Below, piece after piece: positions 17,394 through 25,103 of a DNA stretch of 64,000 nucleotides (position 1 is its first letter; every line of letters starts with the position of its first letter). The notes below the pieces were generated by a model. That model saw nothing but the letters and a program-made list of their open reading frames with translations, did not search any database and was not told the origin of the DNA. The DNA comes from Advenella sp048381675 (GTDB taxonomy: Bacteria > Pseudomonadota > Gammaproteobacteria > Burkholderiales > Burkholderiaceae_B): the NCBI RefSeq assembly GCF_048381675.1, contig NZ_JBLWIS010000001.1:1-64000 (forward strand). The letters are read 5' to 3'. A program made the position numbers and the translations under genes.

Positions 17394-17675
17394 ATGATCC
17401 ATGCCGTATTGCATGATTCAAAAGATACCGTAGCGGTTGCCGTGGTAGAGGGGATAACGGCGGGTACGGAGCTTAACTGCTGGAATATGGAAGAAGACAA
17501 AATCATTTCCGTCAAGGCCACACAAGATATTCCTATTGGTCACAAAGTAGCTTTGGTAGATATGAAAGAAGGTGACACGGTGTTCAAGTACAGCGTCGAC
17601 ATTGGCAAGGTAGTAGCGCCCATCAAGGCAGGCGACCACGCTCATGTACATAACATCAAAACCAAGCGTTGGTAA
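17394..17675 (+). CDS. suyA: UxaA-family small subunit (SAF domain), probable (2R)-sulfolactate sulfo-lyase subunit SuyA
   Basis: This 93-residue SAF-domain protein starts at 17394 (MIHAVLHDSKDTVAVAVVEG) after AGGAG. It equals the N-terminal domain of altronate/galactarate dehydratases, here encoded separately as in SuyA (about 8-10 kDa). With SuyB it would eliminate sulfite from (R)-sulfolactate to give pyruvate. The SuyA rather than UxaA reading rests on the split architecture and on the slcC-like and comC-like dehydrogenases downstream. A split sugar-acid dehydratase remains the alternative. Confidence 0.72.
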   Translation: MIHAVLHDSKDTVAVAVVEGITAGTELNCWNMEEDKIISVKATQDIPIGHKVALVDMKEGDTVFKYSVDIGKVVAPIKAGDHAHVHNIKTKRW

Positions 17676-17743
17676 TCAATCCCGACTGACTTCGCTGTTC
17701 ACCTCATTCTATTTTTTATAGACATATTTACAAGGAATTTACA

Positions 17744-18919
17744 ATGGCTATTATTGATTCAAATACCACTTTTTATGGTTACAGAAGAGACAACGGACGG
17801 GTAGGGGTCCGTAACCACGTCATCATTCTTCCCGTGGATGATATTTCCAATGCGGCAGTTGAGGCAGTTGCCAACAATATCAAAGGAACCCTTGCCTTGC
17901 CTCACCCTTATGGCCGCCTTCAGTTTGGTGCCGACCTGGATTTGCATTTCCGTACCCTGATTGGCACGGGCTGTAACCCGAACGTGGCAGCGGTTATCGT
18001 GATTGGTATTGAAGAAGGCTGGACCAAGAAAATTGTGGATGCTATTGCCGTCACCGGTAAGCCGGTCGCCGGATTCAGCATTGAAATGCACGGCGATCAT
18101 GACACCATCATGCGTGCATCCAAAAAGGCCAAAGAATTTGTGCACTATGCCACCAGCCTGAGAAGAGAAGAATGCCCGGTTTCCGAATTGTGGGTATCCA
18201 CCAAATGCGGTGAGTCAGATACGACGTCAGGATGCGGGGCAAATCCGACGGTAGGCGATGCGTTTGACAAGCTCTACGCCAACGGCAATACGCTGGTGTT
18301 TGGCGAAACCTCTGAATTAACGGGCGGTGAACAAATCGTTGCGGCACGATGCGCCAATGATAAAGTGCGTGAAGACTTCATGTTCATGTTTAATCGTTAC
18401 CAGGACATGATCAACCGCTGGAAAACCTCGGATCTGTCCGAGTCTCAGCCAACAAAGGGCAATATTGCCGGTGGTTTGACCACCATTGAAGAAAAAGCGC
18501 TGGGCAATATTCAGAAGATTGGTAAAAAATGTATTGTGGATGGTGTTCTGGACAAGGCGGAGATGCCCACCGGCAAAGGACTCTGGTTTATGGACTCCTC
18601 CTCAGCCGCTGCTGAAATGGTCACATTATGTGCCGCGTCAGGCTATGTGGTGCATTTCTTCCCGACAGGCCAAGGTAACGTGATTGGTAACCCCATTGTG
18701 CCGGTTATTAAAATTTGTGCGAACCCGCGCACAGTCAGAACCATGTCTGAGCATATAGATGTGGATACATCAGGACTTTTGCAACGTGAAATCAATCTGG
18801 ATCAGGCGGGCGATAAATTGCTTGAATGCATGTTGGAAACGGCGAATGGCCGTTGGACAGCGGCTGAAGCGCTTGGCCATCGTGAATTCGTATTGACTCG
18901 CTTATTCGAAAGTGCCTGA
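17744..18919 (+). CDS. suyB: UxaA-family large subunit, probable (2R)-sulfolactate sulfo-lyase subunit SuyB
   Basis: The 391 residues (about 42 kDa, the size reported for SuyB) carry the UxaA C-terminal hydro-lyase domain: YRRDNGRVGVRNHVIILPV at the N-terminus, LIGTGCNPNVAAVIVIGIEE (about 72-91), STKCGESDTTSGCGANPTVG (about 153-172) and FGETSELTGGEQ. Conserved Cys residues in these motifs suit a metal or iron-sulfur site. It follows the small subunit by 68 bp. The opening GYRRDNGRVGVRNHVIILPV resembles the start I recall for SuyB proteins. Substrate is inferred from gene context. Confidence 0.75.
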   Translation: MAIIDSNTTFYGYRRDNGRVGVRNHVIILPVDDISNAAVEAVANNIKGTLALPHPYGRLQFGADLDLHFRTLIGTGCNPNVAAVIVIGIEEGWTKKIVDAIAVTGKPVAGFSIEMHGDHDTIMRASKKAKEFVHYATSLRREECPVSELWVSTKCGESDTTSGCGANPTVGDAFDKLYANGNTLVFGETSELTGGEQIVAARCANDKVREDFMFMFNRYQDMINRWKTSDLSESQPTKGNIAGGLTTIEEKALGNIQKIGKKCIVDGVLDKAEMPTGKGLWFMDSSSAAAEMVTLCAASGYVVHFFPTGQGNVIGNPIVPVIKICANPRTVRTMSEHIDVDTSGLLQREINLDQAGDKLLECMLETANGRWTAAEALGHREFVLTRLFESA

Positions 18920-18926
18920 TTTCCAG

Positions 18927-18954
18927 GGCCGGTTAATAAAAAAACAAACCGGCC
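18927..18954 (+). other. Stem-loop after the suyB-like gene
   Basis: GGCCGGTT (18927-18934) and AACCGGCC (18947-18954) form a perfect 8-bp stem with a 12-nt A-rich loop, between the lyase and the binding-protein gene. There is no T-run. It may give differential expression. Confidence 0.45.
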
Positions 18955-18983
18955 ATTAATCCTACTCGTGGAGGAGACACCCC

Positions 18984-19982
18984 ATGAAGCATTGTTTTAA
19001 TGTAACAAAAAGAAGGATGTTGAAGTTTGGAGTATTATCAGTTTTCTGTGCCACCAGCGGGCTGGCGGCACCCGTGGCACACGCCGATTGGAAGCCGGCT
19101 CAGTATATTACGTATATTGTTCCCTTTGCGCCTGGTGGTTTGACCGATGTTGCTGCACGCATGATGGCCAAGGGGATTGGCGATAAAACGGGCTGGAATA
19201 TTGTTGTCAGCAATAAAGCCGGCGCCAATGCCAACCTGGGTGCCGCTGAGGCGGCGCGTGCAAAACCGGATGGCACAACCTGGTTGGCCATTACCATGAC
19301 ACATGCCGTTAATAAAACCCTGTTTGGGGAAAAGGCCGGCTATGATGTTGAAGAAGACTTTGTCCCCGTTGCAAAAATTGCGTCTTCGGCAATTATGGTG
19401 GTCGTGCCGCAAAATAGCCCTATCAAAACCCTGCAGGACCTGATTGATACGGCCCAAAAGAAAACCTTGAATGTGGGCAGCAGCGGTACCGGAACACCTC
19501 CCCATATTGCCATGGCCTTGTTTCAGGACCTGACCGGTACGAAAATGACGCACGTTCCTTATAAAGGCGGTGCACCATCAATGGTGGATTTAATTGGTGG
19601 TCAGCTGGATGTGGTCTTCTCTAATTACCCGGAATCCCTGCCATACGTGCAACAGGGTAAATTGCGGGCGATTGCCGTGACATCAGACCAGCGGGCACCG
19701 GCCGTTCCGGATGTACCCACGACGGCAGAGGCAGGCTTGCCTGGATTAAAGGTGGACAACTTTACCGGCTTGCTGGCGCCCAAAGGCACTGATCCCGCTT
19801 TGGTCAAGGAAATCAGTGACCGTGTTGTCAAGGTTGTCGGTGATAGGGCGATCAGCGAGCAGTTGGTCAAGCTGGGCTTTATTCCAGACCCAATGGGATC
19901 CGATCAGTTCAAAACGTATTTGAATGAACAAATCCAGGCCTTGTCCAAAACCATTAAAGATGCCGATATTAAAGTTAATTAA
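18984..19982 (+). CDS. Tripartite tricarboxylate transporter receptor (Bug/TctC family)
   Basis: This 332-residue periplasmic protein has a twin-basic, hydrophobic N-terminus (KRRMLKFGVLSVFCATSGLA) cleaved near AHA (about residue 33). The mature start YITYIVPFAPGGLTDVAARM is the Bug family signature. It presumably captures the carboxylate substrate of the neighbouring pathway, possibly sulfolactate. No TctA or TctB membrane subunit is in the window, so the permease must be elsewhere, or the protein works as a sensor, as with many orphan Bug proteins. Confidence 0.88.
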   Translation: MKHCFNVTKRRMLKFGVLSVFCATSGLAAPVAHADWKPAQYITYIVPFAPGGLTDVAARMMAKGIGDKTGWNIVVSNKAGANANLGAAEAARAKPDGTTWLAITMTHAVNKTLFGEKAGYDVEEDFVPVAKIASSAIMVVVPQNSPIKTLQDLIDTAQKKTLNVGSSGTGTPPHIAMALFQDLTGTKMTHVPYKGGAPSMVDLIGGQLDVVFSNYPESLPYVQQGKLRAIAVTSDQRAPAVPDVPTTAEAGLPGLKVDNFTGLLAPKGTDPALVKEISDRVVKVVGDRAISEQLVKLGFIPDPMGSDQFKTYLNEQIQALSKTIKDADIKVN

Positions 19983-20000
19983 CGACTGCATATAATTATT

Positions 20001-20933
20001 ATGAGCCACCTTATTGTTATTTCTGAATTTATGGACGATACCGCCGTGGATTGCCTGCGCGAGCAGGCACAGGTTGATTACCGCCCGGATCTTGTCGATA
20101 AACGTGAAACCCTTTTTCAGTCTTTGGCCAATGCCCGTGCCCTTATCGTACGTAACAGGACGCAGGTAAACCGGGAATTGCTGGAGCATGCCCCGCAACT
20201 GAAGGTGGTGGGAAGGTTGGGGGTGGGCCTGGATAATATTGATCTTCAGTTGTGTGAAGAAAAAGGTATTACCGTTTATCCAGCTTACGGGGCCAATGCC
20301 CAAGCGGTGGCTGAGTATGTGATTGCCAGCGCTTTCATATTGCTACGGGGCGCTTATCATTCCAGCGAGCAAATAGTGGAAGGTAAGTGGCCTCGTACCC
20401 AGTTGAGCAATGGCCTGGAATGTGCGGGCCGAACCATGGGACTGGTGGGCTTTGGCAGCATAGGACGGTTAACCGCCAGTCTTGCCAGGGCACTGGGCAT
20501 GAAAATTATTGCCTATGATCCTTTAATCGAGGCGGACAGCCCTGTCTGGCGTGAAGCTGGGGCAACACGCATGTCATTGGATGAGTTGCTGCAGCACAGT
20601 GATGTGGTGAGCCTGCATACCCCCTTGACGCCTGAAACACGTCATCTAATCAATGAAAGGCGAATCGCATTGATGAAGCCGCAGGCTGTTCTCATTAACA
20701 GTTCCCGCGGTGGCATTGTGGATGAGCGGGCCCTGGTAGATGCGCTGAAACAGGGTAAACTGCGTGGTGCCGCGCTGGATGTGTTTGAGGATGAACCGGT
20801 CAAGGCGGGAAACAGTCTTCCCGTGATGCCCAATCTTCTTTTGACCCCGCATATTGCCGGGTTGACTGAAGAGGCCAACAAGCGGGTTTCGGACGTGATC
20901 GCGGAGAAGGTGATTGGGCATTTTGCTGAATGA
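20001..20933 (+). CDS. slcC: D-2-hydroxyacid dehydrogenase, probable (S)-sulfolactate dehydrogenase
   Basis: The 310-residue NAD-dependent dehydrogenase of the SerA-like family has GRLGVGLDNIDL (about 72-83), Rossmann GLVGFGSIGR (about 149-158), catalytic-type Arg in NSSRGGIVDERALVDAL (about 232-248), Glu in FEDEP and His in LTPHIAG. In sulfolactate utilisers SlcC oxidises (S)-sulfolactate while ComC re-reduces to the (R)-form, giving net racemisation for SuyAB. The order suyAB-receptor-slcC-comC here supports that reading. Its stop overlaps the next start (ATGA). Confidence 0.7.
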   Translation: MSHLIVISEFMDDTAVDCLREQAQVDYRPDLVDKRETLFQSLANARALIVRNRTQVNRELLEHAPQLKVVGRLGVGLDNIDLQLCEEKGITVYPAYGANAQAVAEYVIASAFILLRGAYHSSEQIVEGKWPRTQLSNGLECAGRTMGLVGFGSIGRLTASLARALGMKIIAYDPLIEADSPVWREAGATRMSLDELLQHSDVVSLHTPLTPETRHLINERRIALMKPQAVLINSSRGGIVDERALVDALKQGKLRGAALDVFEDEPVKAGNSLPVMPNLLLTPHIAGLTEEANKRVSDVIAEKVIGHFAE

Positions 20934-21955
20934 TGATAACAAGGATGAATGGTATGACAACAGTTTCACTGTCTGTATTAACGCAATTGGCACGCGAAAC
21001 CCTGGAGGCTGCGGGGGCGAATGCGTCAATGGCCACATTAACGGCGAATGCCTTGGTGTTTGCGGATGCCCATGGTATTGCAACGCATGGCGTATCGCGG
21101 GTGCCCAGTTATGCCCTGCATTTGTCGTCAGGGCGTGCCGACGGAAATGCAGAACCTGAAATCCTGAAAGAAAAAGCTTCCTCCATATTGATTGATGCCG
21201 GTACCGGACTGGCATTTCCCGCCTGTGAGTTGGCGATTGCTTCAGCCATTAAAAAAGCGAAAGAAACCGGTATTTGTATTGCCGGCGTGACCAACAGTCA
21301 TCATTTTGGTATGGCAGCCTATCATCTTGAACCTGCCACCCGGGAAAATTTGATTGGACTGGCCTTTAGCAATTCACCGGCTGCGATTCCCGCGTGGGGT
21401 GGTAAACGGCCCTTATTCGGTACCAACCCCATTGCAGCCGCTTTTCCGCGTATGCAGTCTGAGCCGGTCATGATCGACCTTTCTTTATCACAGGTGGCAC
21501 GCGGCAAAGTGATTTTGGCGGCCAGAGACAATAAACCGATTCCTGATGGCTGGGCCCTGGATAGCGAGGGAAAACCCACCAACGATGCCAAGGCAGCCCT
21601 TAAAGGCAGCATGCAGGCGGCTGGTGGCGTAAAGGGGGCCATGTTGGCCATGATGGTGGAAGTGTTGTGTGTTGCCTTAACCGGTGCAAGCTTTGGTTTT
21701 GAGGCCGACCCTCTTTATGATGATGTGGGGAATAAACCAAGGTTGGGGCAAGTGTTTATCTTGATCGACCCCGAAGCACTGGCCGGGCAGCAGACTTACT
21801 TTGACCGTTTTGAAAGCCTGATTGAGGCGATGCTGGAAGATAATGGCGTACGCCTTCCTGGCGCCCGCCGTCATGACCTGGCAAAGATCGCCACCAGTGA
21901 AGGAGTGGATGTCCCGGATAGTTTGTTGATGCAGATGGGGTATCAGGCCGCTTGA
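20930..21955 (+). CDS. comC: Malate/L-lactate dehydrogenase-family enzyme, probable (R)-sulfolactate dehydrogenase
   Basis: This 341-residue Ldh2/ComC-family protein contains FADAHGIATHGVSRVPSYAL (about 38-57), TNSHHFGMAAYHLEP (about 122-136) and GTNPIAAAFP (about 164), typical of this NAD(P)-dependent family. The start at 20930 overlaps slcC by 4 bp. A better ribosome site (AAGGAT) precedes an internal ATG at 20954, which would give 333 residues. The role as the (R)-specific partner of the SlcC-like enzyme is inferred from context; malate, ureidoglycolate or another hydroxyacid are alternatives. Confidence 0.7.
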   Translation: MMITRMNGMTTVSLSVLTQLARETLEAAGANASMATLTANALVFADAHGIATHGVSRVPSYALHLSSGRADGNAEPEILKEKASSILIDAGTGLAFPACELAIASAIKKAKETGICIAGVTNSHHFGMAAYHLEPATRENLIGLAFSNSPAAIPAWGGKRPLFGTNPIAAAFPRMQSEPVMIDLSLSQVARGKVILAARDNKPIPDGWALDSEGKPTNDAKAALKGSMQAAGGVKGAMLAMMVEVLCVALTGASFGFEADPLYDDVGNKPRLGQVFILIDPEALAGQQTYFDRFESLIEAMLEDNGVRLPGARRHDLAKIATSEGVDVPDSLLMQMGYQAA

Positions 21956-21975
21956 GGTATGCATTCCGACGCTCT

Positions 21976-22027
21976 TGAACTGACCCCAATAAGTTGAAGA
22001 GGTGTCCAGCTTTTTGGGGTCAGTTCA
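21976..22027. mobile_element. 52-bp palindromic IS-end element (solo IS150-like ends)
   Basis: TGAACTGACCCC and GGGGTCAGTTCA face each other over 28 bp, and the piece equals the left end of the IS element at 1-143 closed by a mirror-image end. It has no coding capacity. It looks like a minimal derivative of the IS (MITE-like) or an abutted-ends scar. Confidence 0.7.
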
Positions 22028-22255
22028 GATCTCAGAATATATTTTTCTTGTATAAAAGGAAATTATATTTCTCTTTTTTATGAGGATGCTTTTTTCTGCG
22101 ATATCAAATGAAATGTAAAAAAATATCAAAATTTCTATGTTTTTCTATGTTTTTCAGTTATACTTTCAGGTATCCAGCCCTTAGCAGTAAGCGCCACAAC
22201 TATAAAGTGGTTGCCGAACCTCTGGGCTTTTCTATTTTTTAGTCACTGCAATATT
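22028..22255. other. AT-rich leader region of the NYN-domain gene
   Basis: These 228 bp contain no convincing gene. A short tandem direct repeat TCTATGTTTT is seen near 22133-22155. The promoter of the downstream gene is probably here, but no clear -35/-10 pair stands out. Confidence 0.3.
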
Positions 22256-22909
22256 ATGCCAGCTGCTGTATTAATTGACGGTGCTTATTTTATTAAGCGA
22301 TTTCGTAGTGTATACCCCGAAAATGCCTATAATGCGGCTCGTATGGCAGATATGGCCTGCCGATTTGCTTTAATTCATTTGGATGAAAAGACGGTCAAAC
22401 ACCCGCTGTATCGAATTTTCTTTTATGACTGTCCTCCAGTTGATAAAAAAATGCATTTTCCTGTTTCAAAGCGCTGTATGGATTTTAGTAAATCACCTGA
22501 AGCAATTTTTCGTAATGAGTTGCATGAATGCTTAAAGAAAAAAAGAAAATTGGCACTTAGATTAGGTAAGTTACAACATGCAAACTGGCGACTGAAGCAT
22601 GGGGTAATTGAACAAATTACTAAAAAACAGCTGGATCTTGATCAATTAACCGATGACCATTATGAGTTAGATGTTCGTCAAAAGGGTGTTGATATGCGAA
22701 TAGGACTTGATATAGCTTCTCTTGCTCTAAAAAAACAGGTAAATAAGATAATACTAATGGCAGGTGATGCTGATTTTGTGCCTGCAGCGAAACTTGCTCG
22801 TCGGGAAGGAATTGATTTTATACTTGATCCATTGCGGCAAGCCATACCTCCTGATCTTAATGAGCATATTGATGGCTTACGTTCTGTTATGAAAAAGCCA
22901 AACAGATAA
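22256..22909 (+). CDS. NYN-domain (PIN-like) putative ribonuclease
   Basis: The start at 22256 (MPAAVLIDGAYFIKRF) gives 217 residues. NYN/LabA-type features are visible: the first Asp in VLIDGAYF (residue 8), the second acidic pair region VDMRIGLDIASLAL (about 144-157) and MAGDADFVPAAKLARREGID (about 167-186). These form the acidic metal site of PIN-like nucleases. Base composition is lower in GC than the paa genes, and IS-end scars flank it on both sides, consistent with acquisition. Its RNA target and partner are unknown; no toxin-antitoxin mate is evident. Confidence 0.75.
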   Translation: MPAAVLIDGAYFIKRFRSVYPENAYNAARMADMACRFALIHLDEKTVKHPLYRIFFYDCPPVDKKMHFPVSKRCMDFSKSPEAIFRNELHECLKKKRKLALRLGKLQHANWRLKHGVIEQITKKQLDLDQLTDDHYELDVRQKGVDMRIGLDIASLALKKQVNKIILMAGDADFVPAAKLARREGIDFILDPLRQAIPPDLNEHIDGLRSVMKKPNR

Positions 22910-23054
22910 ATCTTCTCTGAAATTATTATAGGGTGTTCTCCCACGTCCAATTAGTTGGGACCTTAATTGATATTAGGATTTAACTCACCCGAGCAGGGAA
23001 CTGTTATAAGTAGTCGTTGCTGATTTACTTCAATTTGGATTCCATGCCAGAAAA

Positions 23055-23339
23055 GTGAATGAATTTTTTGGCCTTATGAGTGAAAATTTTCCTTCTATAA
23101 ACGAGAGGATTGTTAACATTTCAGAAGAGGATCCTGGGAATTGGGAAGAAAATTACCGGCATGCATTGAATGCCTTATTACACATGAAGTCTTTCGTGTT
23201 AGGTTATGCACATGCTGATCATAGAAAGATATTTTTAAGCGCCGAATCTAACCTGATTACGACATACATAAAAGTTGAATGGGTGTCCAACTTTTTGGGG
23301 TCAGTTCAGAGCGTGGGAGCCAGTACAACCAGTAAGTGA
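23055..23339 (+). pseudogene. Possible 3'-truncated hypothetical gene fused into an IS-end scar
   Basis: The frame begins MNEFFGLMSENFPSINERIV. Its first ~70 codons look protein-like (EEDPGNWEENYRHALNALLH), but no family was recognised. From 23271 onward it reads through the IS-end repeat and extragenic sequence (KVEWVSNFLGSVQSV), so the natural C-terminus is missing. No strong ribosome site precedes the start. It may be non-functional or not a gene at all. Confidence 0.3.
23271..23308 (-). mobile_element. IS150-like IS-end remnant
   Basis: AAGTTGAATGGGTGTCCAAC followed by TTTTTGGGGTCAGTTCA repeats the terminal region of the IS at 1-143 (same orientation). No transposase sequence adjoins it. 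Confidence 0.65.
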
Positions 23340-23355
23340 CGGCCGACCACCCCGT

Positions 23356-23387
23356 CAGGCTTCGCCTGCCACCCCTCCGCAGAGGGG
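23356..23387. repeat. Two adjacent short hairpins
   Basis: CAGGC-TTC-GCCTG (23356-23368) is followed by CCCCTC-CGCA-GAGGGG (23372-23387). Together they resemble a structured extragenic element or the terminator of a lost gene. Confidence 0.5.
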
Positions 23388-23396
23388 AATTTTCCG

Positions 23397-23426
23397 CTGG
23401 TTCCCATGCTCCTGCGTGGGAGCCAG
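23397..23426. repeat. Palindromic extragenic repeat
   Basis: CTGGTTCCCATGC and GCGTGGGAGCCAG form imperfect arms around TCCT. This is a copy of the repeat family with GCTCCCATGCTCC centre. Confidence 0.7.
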
Positions 23427-23441
23427 TAAAGTGTCCCGCAC

Positions 23442-25103
23442 TCACCCCCGCAAAACCTCAATCAGCCCCCGGGTGGAGGCATCCAGGCCGTCCAGGTTGT
23501 CGCCTTCACCATTAAGCAAGGGTAGCAACTGGTTGGCAATTTCCTTGCCTTTTTCCACGCCCCATTGGTCAAAGGGGTTGATGTTCCACAGGACTGATTG
23601 CACGAATACCTTATGCTCATACATCGCGATCAGCATGCCCAGGCTGTACGGGTTGAGTTCGTTTAATAAAATCGTGCTGCTGGGCTGGTTGCCTTCATAT
23701 TGCTTGTAAGCGGGCAATGATTCCAGCACATCGGCCCCCAGCGCCTGGTTGCCAAATGCCAGCAATCGGGACTGGGCCAGGCAATTGGACAGGGCCAGGT
23801 GGTGCTGCGCCACCAGGGCCTCGGCATTTTCGGCATAGGTAAACTGGTTGGCGTTATAGCGCTTGACCGGGGCAATGAAATCGCAGCTGACGGCATGCGT
23901 ACCCTGGTGCAGCAACTGGTAAAACGCATGCTGGGCATTGGGGCCGACTTCGCCCCATATAATCGGGCAGGTGTCAAGGTTGACCGCTTTGCCGTTGCGC
24001 TGAACGGATTTGCCATTCGACTCCATTTCCAGCTGCTGCAAATAAGAAGAAAAATACTTCAGCCGGCCATCATAAGGCAGCATGGCATGGGTCTGGATAT
24101 CCAGAAAATTATTGTTCCAGGCACCAATCAGCCCCATTAATACGGGAATGTTTTGCGCAAAAGGCGCGGACTGGAAATGCCGGTCAATCGAATGGGCACC
24201 CGCCAGAAACTGCCGGAAGCCTTCCACCCCAATGGTTAGGGCAATCGGCAAGCCAATGCACGACCATAAAGAATAGCGTCCGCCCACCCAATCCCAAAGC
24301 AGGAACTGGTTGTCGGGGGCGATGCCCCAGGCCGTCATCTTTTCAGGTTTGGTGGAAACACCCACAAAATGGTGTCGCAACACCTGCGTATACTGCCCCA
24401 GGGCTTTTTCCAGCCACAAACGCACGGTTTGCGCGTTGGACAGGGTGTCGATGGTGCTGAACGACTTGGAAGAAATAATGAACAGGGTGGTTTCCGGGCG
24501 CAGCCGGTGCAGCAGTTCAGATAATTGGCTGCCGTCCATGGTGGAGACGAAATGCATGTTGAGCGGTTTGACCGTTGCCTGCCTGAAATCGGCCAGGGCA
24601 TGTGAGGCCATTAACGGCCCCAGGTCTGAGCCGCCCACGCCAATATTGACGACATCCTGGATGACCTCGCCGGTAGCACCCCGGTATTGGCCCGCATGAA
24701 TCTTTTCAACCAGGGCAAACATGCGCTGCAATTGCGCATGTACCTGCTGCGCCAGCGCCGGATGGCTGGCATCATTTTGGGGCAGGCGCAAGGCCCAGTG
24801 CATCACACTGCGCTGCTCGGTGTAATTAATGGCTTCTTCAGAAAACAGCCGTTTGATCCAGCCCGACAAATCCTGGGCATTTGCAAAATCAATCAAACGG
24901 TTCAGCACTTTCCGGTCAAGGCGGTGTTTGCTGAAATCATACACAACCTCATCAAACCGCACATGAAAACGTGCGAAACGTTCTGCATCTTGGGCAAACA
25001 AATCCTTCAAATGAACCGACTGGAACTGTTGGCCGGCTTCGGTTAAACCGGCCAGCACGGATTGGGTATCGTTAAGTGGCAAACGTTGAATACGGTGACT
25101 CAT
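23442..25103 (-). CDS. pgi: Glucose-6-phosphate isomerase
   Basis: Pgi interconverts glucose-6-P and fructose-6-P, feeding nucleotide-sugar synthesis with galU. The start at 25103 (MSHRIQRLPLNDT) gives 553 residues, the normal length of about 550; an upstream open extension lies inside the next gene. Signatures are VNIGVGGSDLGPLMASHALA (about 150-170), SKSFSTIDTLSNAQTV (about 210) and the C-terminal NPFDQWGVEKGKEIA. Its start overlaps the stop of the dehydrogenase-like gene by one base. Its last 21 codons are duplicated at 16314-16380. Confidence 0.97.
   Translation of the reverse strand: MSHRIQRLPLNDTQSVLAGLTEAGQQFQSVHLKDLFAQDAERFARFHVRFDEVVYDFSKHRLDRKVLNRLIDFANAQDLSGWIKRLFSEEAINYTEQRSVMHWALRLPQNDASHPALAQQVHAQLQRMFALVEKIHAGQYRGATGEVIQDVVNIGVGGSDLGPLMASHALADFRQATVKPLNMHFVSTMDGSQLSELLHRLRPETTLFIISSKSFSTIDTLSNAQTVRLWLEKALGQYTQVLRHHFVGVSTKPEKMTAWGIAPDNQFLLWDWVGGRYSLWSCIGLPIALTIGVEGFRQFLAGAHSIDRHFQSAPFAQNIPVLMGLIGAWNNNFLDIQTHAMLPYDGRLKYFSSYLQQLEMESNGKSVQRNGKAVNLDTCPIIWGEVGPNAQHAFYQLLHQGTHAVSCDFIAPVKRYNANQFTYAENAEALVAQHHLALSNCLAQSRLLAFGNQALGADVLESLPAYKQYEGNQPSSTILLNELNPYSLGMLIAMYEHKVFVQSVLWNINPFDQWGVEKGKEIANQLLPLLNGEGDNLDGLDASTRGLIEVLRG

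Larger units (their letters stand above)
22910..23441. other. Gap holding a possible truncated ORF, an IS scar and repeats
   Basis: Between the NYN gene and pgi lie a 94-codon frame (23055-23339), an IS-end scar (23271-23308), a double hairpin (23356-23387) and a palindromic repeat (23397-23426). No intact recognised gene is present. Confidence 0.6.

Noticed and set aside
17394..18919. Calling the lyase pair a split altronate dehydratase (uxaA)
   Set aside because: Not excluded, but no altronate/galacturonate genes are nearby, while both sulfolactate dehydrogenase types are directly downstream.
18984..19982. A full tripartite tricarboxylate transporter at this locus
   Set aside because: Only the TctC-type receptor is present; no gene with TctA or TctB topology is adjacent.
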